Source of the DNA: Fulvivirga lutea
Lineage (GTDB): Bacteria > Bacteroidota > Bacteroidia > Cytophagales > Cyclobacteriaceae
Direction of reading: 5' to 3'
DNA: 64,000 bases
Assembly (NCBI RefSeq): GCF_017068455.1
Contig: NZ_CP070608.1
Location: forward strand, 372,001 to 436,000
The position numbers and the translations under genes were made by a program. This document shows positions 45,763-52,841 of the stretch, piece by piece (within the stretch, counting starts at the first letter, position 1; each line of letters opens with the position of its first letter). The notes under the pieces were generated by a model. It did not search any database. It was not told the origin of the DNA and saw nothing but the letters and a program-made list of their open reading frames with translations.

Positions 45763-48270
45763 TTAATCGTACCAAATTTCTCTTTCTCGTTTATCGAAGC
45801 GAGGTGCTCTTTCTTTCTCCTTCACATTGTCAGGTTGCCCCTCATTCTTCTTGAATATTTTAGCAAACAATAATTTCAAGCTAAAAAGTTTCTCTTTTTC
45901 TTGAGTAGCACTATTTTTTCCCCGAGCATACTTAAGGCTTGGGTGCCTATCCTGAAGGCTTTTTTTACTCATTTTAATATTACCCTGATAGTTAGATGCG
46001 CTAATGGCCGCCTTTGAAGGTCCGCGCCCTTTTAACGCTTCACTTACGGAATTAGGATTTCGCTTATAGTTATAAGCCAATTTGGTTCTCCCTTTGAAGG
46101 CCGTTCCTCTGGCTGTTTCTTTTGAAGGAGCTATACCCAGCAGTGATTCTTTAGCAGTGCTTGGGTTTTTCCTTACTGACCAGGTTACTTTGGTTCTTCC
46201 ACCAAAATCAGCTCCTTTTTGTGCACCCGATTGTGGTGGTCTGTTTTTTAGGGATTCGTCAGCCGCATTCGGATTTTGCTTGTATTTCCAGGTTTGTTTA
46301 GTTCTACCTGTAAAATTACCTCCTAAAAAGTAATTCTTATTAGGAGCATGCTTTTTCAATGCCTCATCCGCTGCCGCTGGGTTCTTTTTATATTTTCTAC
46401 TATCCTTAATTGTACCCTGATAATTACCTGCTAACCTGTCATTCTTCTGTTCTTCTTTTACTTTTAATGACTCCTTAGCTGCATTCGGATTTTTCTTATA
46501 ATCGAATTTTCTTTTTTGGTTTCCTTTATAGGTGCCTGCCAACGCATCGAAATTGCCTCCTTTATATTTTCTCTGCTTGAGTGTGCCCTGATATCCTGCC
46601 AAATCATCTTTATTTTTTGAAAAACGGACTTTAATCGCCTTTTTATCTGCACTTGGGTGACGCTTGTAATCAAATCTTCTTTTTTCACCCCCCTTGTAAG
46701 TGCTTGATAATGCATCATAATAACCACCTTTATATTTGGACTGCTTGAGGTTACCTTGGAACGACCTTACGCGTTGACTTTGCTCCGAATTGTTTTGTTT
46801 CGTTATTGATTGACCTTTGTTATTCCATCTGATACCTGAAATACTACCACCGCCTTTTAAAGGTTTACCTGCCTTAATATTGCCTTGAAATGAGCGTACT
46901 CGCTGACTTTGCTCCGAGTTATTTTGTTTCGTTATTGATTGACCCTTATTATTCCATCTGATGCCGGATATACTTCCGCCTCCTTTTAATGGCTTTCCAG
47001 CTTTGATATTTCCCTGAAAAGATCTGGCTCGTTGATTTTGTTCAGCATTGTTTGCTTTTGTAATTGATTTACCAGAATTATTCCATCTTTTACCGGAAAT
47101 ACTACCTCCACCCTTAAGCGGTTTTCCAGCCTTAATGTTTCCCTGGAAACTGAGCCCTTTACTTGTGCCTGATCCAGGTGGATTACTGCCACTCAGTTTC
47201 TTACCAGCCCGCTCCTTTCTGCTCGAAACTGATTTATAGCTACCTCCTTTAATTTTTCCTTTATATGCCCGATCTCCTCTTCTACTTTTATTTTTTGGAT
47301 AGGGCGTAAACTGTGGGCCATCAAACTTTGGCCCTTCACTAGTTCTGATTCGCAATTTATTTCCCGAAATATCTTTCTTCCAGGCCCTTTCAGGTCTTCT
47401 GGTCGCGGATTTATAGCCTCCTCCGAAGCCTCCTGAATAAGCTTGGTCGCCTTTTCTGCCAGGACTGGTGTATTTCGTTTTTGGCGGCTTTTGTACTCCC
47501 GGACGGCCAGTTGTGCGTTTTGTCTGAAATGTTCTTCCAGTAATATCTCCTTTAAAGGCCTTCTCCCATTTCTTTTTTGGTCTAAAAGAACTGTAAGGTG
47601 TTTTTCTTTTTCGAACTCGGTAAGCCCCCGATGCCGATCTTGGCACCACTCTTCCCGAGGTAGCTTTTTGTTCTGAGGAACGCGTTGCAGAACGCACCGA
47701 GCCTCCCTGATAATTACTTTTACCAGTGAAAGTGACTCTCTTAGTTCGTTTATTCAATGCCCGGCCATTAACTCCACCCTTCCATGCTTTTTCGCGAGGT
47801 CTGGTTGAAGTTCTCGGTGGACCTGAAGCTTTTTTTGCGTTTTCAGAAGGCCGTTGTGTAAAGCGCGCTTTTGATAAGGCCTTTTTTGCTACACTTGCTT
47901 CCGTTTTTCTTTTTCTTCCTGCATAAGGATTTGGTTGCGCATAGTTCGCATTGGAACGCAACCTTGAAGATTTTATCCTGGTAACTTTTCTTCCAGTTAT
48001 ATCACCTTTATAAGCCTTTTCACCCTGCCTGGTTCTCGACTTAAAACGTACCTGCCTTAATTTACTTTTGTTTGATCTGGCTCTGTCGCCTCTTCGCTTG
48101 AGCCTGCGGTTCTCTTTATTTTTCCTCTCATTCAAACGCTCAAACTTATTCTTTTCCTGAGCTTGTACGACATTGCTACCCTGAAAACAGGAACCACAAA
48201 GTAATACAAGAACAAGTATTGTCCACTTTAGGGGCTTAGAAATGCTCGCGCTATGGTATTGAAAAGACAA
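45763..48270 (-). CDS. Large, highly basic repeat protein, exported, unknown function
   Basis: 835 residues from TTG 48270; no ATG exists before the signal-like segment WTILVLVLLCGSC (Cys28 could be lipidated, or cleavage may follow VVQAQ). Almost the whole protein is Lys/Arg/Gly/Asn/Ser-rich. Early units have the form EKAYKGDITGR / EKAWKGGVNGR. Three tandem 43-residue units begin SFQGNIKAGKPLKGGGSISG (about 374-502). Later units of about 36 residues have FxGRTK, then YKxNPxAADESLK (about 640-760). The short F/YxGxxK strand core recurs throughout. The end is mixed charge (EREIWYD). I recognise no family. Upstream of ytxJ. Confidence 0.75.
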   Translation of the reverse strand: MSFQYHSASISKPLKWTILVLVLLCGSCFQGSNVVQAQEKNKFERLNERKNKENRRLKRRGDRARSNKSKLRQVRFKSRTRQGEKAYKGDITGRKVTRIKSSRLRSNANYAQPNPYAGRKRKTEASVAKKALSKARFTQRPSENAKKASGPPRTSTRPREKAWKGGVNGRALNKRTKRVTFTGKSNYQGGSVRSATRSSEQKATSGRVVPRSASGAYRVRKRKTPYSSFRPKKKWEKAFKGDITGRTFQTKRTTGRPGVQKPPKTKYTSPGRKGDQAYSGGFGGGYKSATRRPERAWKKDISGNKLRIRTSEGPKFDGPQFTPYPKNKSRRGDRAYKGKIKGGSYKSVSSRKERAGKKLSGSNPPGSGTSKGLSFQGNIKAGKPLKGGGSISGKRWNNSGKSITKANNAEQNQRARSFQGNIKAGKPLKGGGSISGIRWNNKGQSITKQNNSEQSQRVRSFQGNIKAGKPLKGGGSISGIRWNNKGQSITKQNNSEQSQRVRSFQGNLKQSKYKGGYYDALSSTYKGGEKRRFDYKRHPSADKKAIKVRFSKNKDDLAGYQGTLKQRKYKGGNFDALAGTYKGNQKRKFDYKKNPNAAKESLKVKEEQKNDRLAGNYQGTIKDSRKYKKNPAAADEALKKHAPNKNYFLGGNFTGRTKQTWKYKQNPNAADESLKNRPPQSGAQKGADFGGRTKVTWSVRKNPSTAKESLLGIAPSKETARGTAFKGRTKLAYNYKRNPNSVSEALKGRGPSKAAISASNYQGNIKMSKKSLQDRHPSLKYARGKNSATQEKEKLFSLKLLFAKIFKKNEGQPDNVKEKERAPRFDKREREIWYD
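46765..47151 (-). repeat. Three tandem 129-base repeats in the basic protein gene
   Basis: Units 47023-47151, 46894-47022 and 46765-46893 each encode 43 residues starting SFQGNIKAGK. The second and third units are nearly identical at protein level; a fourth, partial SFQGN start follows. They are a likely hot spot for copy-number change. Confidence 0.85.
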
Positions 48271-48322
48271 AATAATATGCGTAAAAAATTGAGCTACATT
48301 AGCTTAGAACGCATCAAGTTAA

Positions 48323-50302
48323 CTAAAATTCGACTAAATCTTTAATTTTTTGAGCTAACCTACCCTTGGGTAAAAAGTTTTGTTCCAATGGCGGAGAAAA
48401 TGGTACCGCTGTGTCTAAGCTTGCTTCTCTTAAAATAGGCGCATCTAAATAGTTAAAACAGTGTTCACCAATCCAGGCAGAAATTTCTCCTCCAATTCCT
48501 CCGGTTAAACAGTCTTCATGTAAAATAAGAACGCGACCTGTTTTTTCAACAGTTTTTCTTACAGCGTCTTTGTCCCATGGCAACAATGATCTTAAGTCAA
48601 GAATATCAGCTGAAATTTCAGGGTTGTTTCCCATTATTTCTTTGGCCCAATGCACGCCCATGCCATAAGTGATTATTGAGATATCGGAACCTTCCTGCAC
48701 CAAATTGGCCTTACCAATTTCAGTAGTATAATAATCGTCACAAACCTCATCAGTTAGAGAACGATAAAGCATTTTATGCTCAAAGTAAATTACTGGGTTA
48801 GGATCTTCTATTGCTGCGCATAGTAACCCTTTAGCATCTTTAGGGTTGGAAGGATATACCACCTTTAAACCTGGTGTATGAAAAAACCAAGCCTCGTTTG
48901 ATTGGCTATGAAACGGCCCTGCCGCCACACCTGCCCCGGTGGGCATTCGAACCACAACATCAGCATTTTGCTGCCATCTGTAGTGAGATTTTGCGAGGTT
49001 GTTAACAATCTGATTGAAACCGCAAGTAACAAAATCAGCAAATTGCATTTCCACCAACGACTTTCTTTTCTTAATGGACATTCCCAAACCGATACCAATG
49101 ATTGCCGATTCACATAGCGGGGTGTTTCTAATCCTTTCTCTACCGAATTTATCGACAAAGCCTTCAGTAATCTTAAATACCCCTCCATAATCAGCTACAT
49201 CCTGACCCATGATGACCAGCTCTGGGTATTTTTCTAAACTTTGTTTTAATCCGTCTGAAATGGCATCTACATATCTTTTTTCTGAAAAATTACCGGACTC
49301 TTCTACTACCTTTTGCTCAAAGGGATAGTACATGTCGGTTATTTCCAGTTCTGTACTCGCCACCGGCAATTCTTCTGAATAAGCCTTATCTAATCCTGTA
49401 TCAATGTCTTGCTGAATACCTGCTCTTAGTTTTTCAATATCTTTCTTTGTAAGAACCTTCTCCTTCAAAAGATATCGCTCATAATTTTCCAAAGGATCTT
49501 TCTTTGCCCAATGATCCATTAATTCTTTAGGAACGTATTTAGTGCCGGAAGCTTCTTCATGGCCGCGCATTCTAAAAGTCATGGCTTCAACAAGTACCGG
49601 CCCACCGCCATTTTTTCTTAATTTTTTTGAAAGCCTGTCAATTGTGTCATACACTTCCAGTACGTTGTTACCATCAATTTTAACAGCTTCAATACCGTAT
49701 CCAGGTCCTTTATCTATGAAGTTTTTGAATTTGAATTGCTCAGAACTAGGCGTGGAAAGGCCGTAACCGTTATTTTCTACAACAAAGATTACTGGCAAAT
49801 TCCACACAGCCGCCACGTTTAATGCTTCATGAAAGTCTCCTTCACTTGCACCACCATCTCCTGTAAACACCAATGTAGCTTTAGACTCCTTCCCAAGTTG
49901 ATTTGCTAATGCTATACCATCGGCTACAGCCAGCTGAGGTCCCAAATGCGAAATCATGCCTACGATATTATAGTCATTCGTGCCGAAGTGAAAAGAACGA
50001 TCTCTCCCTTTTGTAAATCCATGAATTTTACCTTGAAATTGAGCGAATAATCTATCGTAAGGCACATTTCTGGAAGTAAAAACCCCTAAATTCCTATGCA
50101 TTGGAAGTATATATTCCTCATCCTTTAAAGCTTTTGTGGCGCCCACAGAAATCGCCTCTTGCCCTATTCCAGAAAACCACTTGCTAATTTTTCCTTGTCT
50201 TAAAAGAATCAGCATTTTCTCCTCAATCATTCTTGGCCGCAAAAGACCTTCATAGAGGTCCATGAGCAGTTTGTTGGAGTATTTCTTCCTATCGAAATTC
50301 AT
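48323..50302 (-). CDS. Branched-chain 2-oxoacid dehydrogenase E1, alpha and beta fused
   Basis: 659 residues. The N-terminal alpha half (1-~320) holds the thiamine-pyrophosphate motif GDGGASEGDFHEALN with the NN partner in VVENNGYG, and the conserved SFHFGTNDYNIVGMISH. The beta half (~340-659) has VIMGQDVADYGGVFKITEGF, GFNQIVNNLAKSHYRWQ and HEDCLTGGIGGE. It decarboxylates branched-chain 2-oxoacids and loads the lipoyl E2. The fused one-chain form is usual in Bacteroidota. E2 and E3 are not in the window. Shares a divergent promoter region with the M16 gene. Confidence 0.93.
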   Translation of the reverse strand: MNFDRKKYSNKLLMDLYEGLLRPRMIEEKMLILLRQGKISKWFSGIGQEAISVGATKALKDEEYILPMHRNLGVFTSRNVPYDRLFAQFQGKIHGFTKGRDRSFHFGTNDYNIVGMISHLGPQLAVADGIALANQLGKESKATLVFTGDGGASEGDFHEALNVAAVWNLPVIFVVENNGYGLSTPSSEQFKFKNFIDKGPGYGIEAVKIDGNNVLEVYDTIDRLSKKLRKNGGGPVLVEAMTFRMRGHEEASGTKYVPKELMDHWAKKDPLENYERYLLKEKVLTKKDIEKLRAGIQQDIDTGLDKAYSEELPVASTELEITDMYYPFEQKVVEESGNFSEKRYVDAISDGLKQSLEKYPELVIMGQDVADYGGVFKITEGFVDKFGRERIRNTPLCESAIIGIGLGMSIKKRKSLVEMQFADFVTCGFNQIVNNLAKSHYRWQQNADVVVRMPTGAGVAAGPFHSQSNEAWFFHTPGLKVVYPSNPKDAKGLLCAAIEDPNPVIYFEHKMLYRSLTDEVCDDYYTTEIGKANLVQEGSDISIITYGMGVHWAKEIMGNNPEISADILDLRSLLPWDKDAVRKTVEKTGRVLILHEDCLTGGIGGEISAWIGEHCFNYLDAPILREASLDTAVPFSPPLEQNFLPKGRLAQKIKDLVEF

Positions 50303-50318
50303 ATCTTAAATTTTGCCG

Positions 50319-50348
50319 CAAAATTAAGGCATTGGTCTTGCCCTCAAA
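50319..50348 (-). promoter_or_regulatory. Promoter of the E1 dehydrogenase gene
   Basis: On the minus strand TTTG (50348-50345), 18 bases, TAATTTTG (50326-50319). The transcript would start near 50313, giving a leader of about 11 bases. Confidence 0.6.
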
Positions 50349-50371
50349 GTGAAGGGTTATATTTATTTTTG
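50338..50371 (+). promoter_or_regulatory. Promoter of the M16 peptidase gene
   Basis: TTG (50338-50340), 23 bases, TATTTTTG (50364-50371). It overlaps the divergent E1 promoter. The longer GTG frame start at 50349 falls inside it. Confidence 0.5.
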
Positions 50372-50381
50372 GACACCAAAT

Positions 50382-51632
50382 ATGATCAATTTCAAAGAAT
50401 TTTGGCTAGATAATGGACTTCAGGTAATTGTGCATGAAGACCCCAGCGTTCAGATAGCCGTACTTAATTTACTTTACAAGGTTGGTTCCAGAGATGAAGA
50501 CCCAACAAAAACAGGGTTCGCCCACTTATTTGAGCACCTTATGTTTGGTGGATCAATTAATGTAGAAAATTTTGATAGTGAGCTACAAAAAGTTGGTGGC
50601 GATAACAACGCATTCACCAGTCCTGATATCACAAACTATTATATAACTGTACCACACCAAAATATAGAAAGTGCTTTTTGGTTAGAATCCGATCGCATGC
50701 TTGGCCTTCCATTTAGTGATAAGGTACTGGAAGTGCAGAGAAGTGTGGTTATTGAAGAGTTTAAACAGCGGTATCTAAACCAGCCTTATGGCGATTTATG
50801 GCTTAAAATGAGGCCTTTGGCGTATCGCAAGCACCCTTACAGGTGGGCAACAATAGGTAAGGAAATCAGCCATATTGAAGAAGCTACTCAAGATGATGTG
50901 AAAGCTTTCTATAATAAATATTACAGTCCCAATAATGCGGTGCTTGTAGTGGCTGGTAATGTTACATTTGATCAAGTTAAGGAGTTATCAGAAAAGTGGT
51001 TTGGGGATATTCCTAGCAGTGAGTCGATTGAAAGAAATTACAACAGAGAATCGAAGCAAAATCAAAAGCGAGAGTTGGTGGTTACCGCTGATGTGCCCAC
51101 CGATATGTTAACGATGGCCTTTCATATGCCAGCTCGTTTTGATCATAACTATCATGCTTCAGATCTGGCAAGTGATATTTTAGGTAGAGAAAAATCATCA
51201 CGTTTATACAATGCTTTAGTTAGAGATAATGAAATATTTAAAAGTATTGGAGCTTATGTCATGGGCTCTCTAGACCCCGGATTGTTGGTTATAAGTGGAA
51301 AGTTAGCCGAAGGTGTTTCAACTGAAACAGGGGAAAGTGAAGTATGGAAAGTAATTAACTCACTAAAAAATAACGGCATGGATCATGAAGAACTCAATAA
51401 AGTTAAAAATCAGGCAGAGTCAACTTTAGCATTTGGCGAAGTGGAATTATTGAATAGAGCCATGAACCTGGCTTACTCAGCCCTTTCAGGAGACACCAAT
51501 TATTGTAATAAAGAAATCGAAAGAATCAGGGCAGTAGAGGAATCTGACATCATGGAAATGGTGAATGATATTCTGCATGAAAAGAATTGTTCTGTACTAC
51601 ACTATAAATCAACAACTGCAAATGAAAATTAG
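50382..51632 (+). CDS. M16-family zinc metallopeptidase
   Basis: 416 residues from ATG 50382; an in-frame GTG at 50349 lies within the promoter. The inverted zinc motif HLFEH occurs in TGFAHLFEHLMFGGS, with the distal Glu in VVIEEFKQRYLNQPYGDLWL. The protein is one N-terminal-type M16 half plus its inactive partner half, without signal peptide, like processing-peptidase-type enzymes. It probably degrades peptides in the cytoplasm. The stop overlaps the ispF start by 11 bases. Confidence 0.92.
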   Translation: MINFKEFWLDNGLQVIVHEDPSVQIAVLNLLYKVGSRDEDPTKTGFAHLFEHLMFGGSINVENFDSELQKVGGDNNAFTSPDITNYYITVPHQNIESAFWLESDRMLGLPFSDKVLEVQRSVVIEEFKQRYLNQPYGDLWLKMRPLAYRKHPYRWATIGKEISHIEEATQDDVKAFYNKYYSPNNAVLVVAGNVTFDQVKELSEKWFGDIPSSESIERNYNRESKQNQKRELVVTADVPTDMLTMAFHMPARFDHNYHASDLASDILGREKSSRLYNALVRDNEIFKSIGAYVMGSLDPGLLVISGKLAEGVSTETGESEVWKVINSLKNNGMDHEELNKVKNQAESTLAFGEVELLNRAMNLAYSALSGDTNYCNKEIERIRAVEESDIMEMVNDILHEKNCSVLHYKSTTANEN

Positions 51633-52098
51633 AACGGGACTTGGGTACGATGTACACCAATTGGTTGATGGCAAGGACTTCTGGTTGGGCGGCATTAAAA
51701 TTGAGCACACTAAGGGCGCAGTTGGCCATTCAGATGCCGATGTTTTAATTCACGTAATTTGTGATGCTTTATTAGGTGCAGCCAACATGCGCGATATTGG
51801 ATACCATTTTGCAGATACTGATCCAGCCTTTAAAGGCATTGACAGCAAAATTCTTCTGAGAGATGTAATGAAGCTGATTAGAACTAAGGGTTGGGAAATA
51901 GGAAATATCGATAGTACCATTTGTTTGCAAAGGCCTAAAATAAATCCTTACATCCCCGAAATGAAAAAATGCTTGGCGGAAGTAATGGGCATTGATGAAG
52001 AAGATGTTTCAATTAAGGCAACTACTACTGAAAAACTCGGTTTCGTTGGTAAAGAAGAGGGAGTTGCAGCTTTTGCAACAGTACTGATCACTAAATGA
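51622..52098 (+). CDS. ispF: 2-C-methyl-D-erythritol 2,4-cyclodiphosphate synthase
   Basis: 158 residues from ATG 51622 (MKIRTGLGYDVHQL); longer frames begin in the M16 gene. Zinc ligands Asp and His occur in GYDVHQ, the third His in GHSDADVLIHVICDALLGA. DIGYHFADTDP, and the C-terminal KATTTEKLGFVGKEEGVAA, bind substrate. It makes the cyclic intermediate of the non-mevalonate isoprenoid pathway. It overlaps M16 by 11 bases and mnmD by 4 (ATGA), forming an operon. Confidence 0.97.
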   Translation: MKIRTGLGYDVHQLVDGKDFWLGGIKIEHTKGAVGHSDADVLIHVICDALLGAANMRDIGYHFADTDPAFKGIDSKILLRDVMKLIRTKGWEIGNIDSTICLQRPKINPYIPEMKKCLAEVMGIDEEDVSIKATTTEKLGFVGKEEGVAAFATVLITK

Positions 52099-52781
52099 GT
52101 AATGATCATCTAAAAATAATTACCACTGAAGATGGATCGCATTCTTTGTACAACAAAGAATTAAATGAGACATACCATTCATTTCATGGTGCACTGCAAG
52201 AATCTCGTCACGTTTTCATTGAAAATGGCTTACGATTCTGGCACTCTGAAAATTCTCAAGTCAAGAAAGTCAAGATTTTTGAGCTAGGATTTGGCACAGG
52301 TTTAAATGCACTTTTATCTCTCGAATATGGGATCAAAAATAATATTGAGATCGAATTTATGTCGATTGAAGCATACCCATTGGACAAGGAGCAGTATGAA
52401 ATACTCAACTATTCTAATTTAGTTGCTGACGGTTCACTGACTGATTTTTTCAATGATATGCATGAGATACCGTGGAACTCGCAAGTTCCTATACACGAAA
52501 AGTTTCTTCTAGAGAAAATACATGATAAAATCGAGTTGATTGACTTAAGAAATCAGAAGTTTGATATAGTTTTTTACGATGCATTTGCACCCAGCAAACA
52601 ACCGCAATTATGGGAAATACCCCAAATTGAGAAAGTAGTTAATTCTTTGAAGAAGGGTGGTGTATTCGTCACCTATTGTGCTCAGGGTCAGCTTAAAAGA
52701 AACCTCAAATCATTAGGCCTTGAAGTTAATACTTTGCCCGGTCCTCCCGGCAAAAAGGAGATGGTGATGGCCATTAAGTAG
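52095..52781 (+). CDS. mnmD: tRNA mnm5s2U methyltransferase MnmD (stand-alone)
   Basis: 228 residues. ITTEDGSHSLYNKELNETYH is the conserved N-terminus of MnmD. The SAM-binding site is in ELGFGTGLNALLS, and DIVFYDAFAPSKQPQLW carries the catalytic Asp region. It methylates aminomethyl-uridine at the tRNA wobble base. In enterobacteria it is fused to MnmC's oxidase; here it stands alone. Last gene of the M16-ispF-mnmD operon. Confidence 0.92.
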   Translation: MSNDHLKIITTEDGSHSLYNKELNETYHSFHGALQESRHVFIENGLRFWHSENSQVKKVKIFELGFGTGLNALLSLEYGIKNNIEIEFMSIEAYPLDKEQYEILNYSNLVADGSLTDFFNDMHEIPWNSQVPIHEKFLLEKIHDKIELIDLRNQKFDIVFYDAFAPSKQPQLWEIPQIEKVVNSLKKGGVFVTYCAQGQLKRNLKSLGLEVNTLPGPPGKKEMVMAIK

Positions 52782-52827
52782 GTAATATCCCACAGTTTAC
52801 GTGATTCAGCATATTGCAATAAAGGGC

Positions 52828-52835
52828 TACATTTG
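52828..52835 (+). promoter_or_regulatory. Possible -7 element (TACATTTG) of the TonB receptor operon
   Basis: A perfect TAnnTTTG box six bases before the ATG at 52842, which would give a nearly leaderless transcript. No clear -33 TTTG at the usual distance. The TTG at 52833, the start of the longer frame, lies inside it. Confidence 0.4.
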
Positions 52836-52841
52836 ATTTCT

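Noticed and set aside
46082-47926. Several plus-strand frames of 60-83 codons
   Set aside because: All antisense to the basic repeat gene; the repeated frames mirror its repeats.
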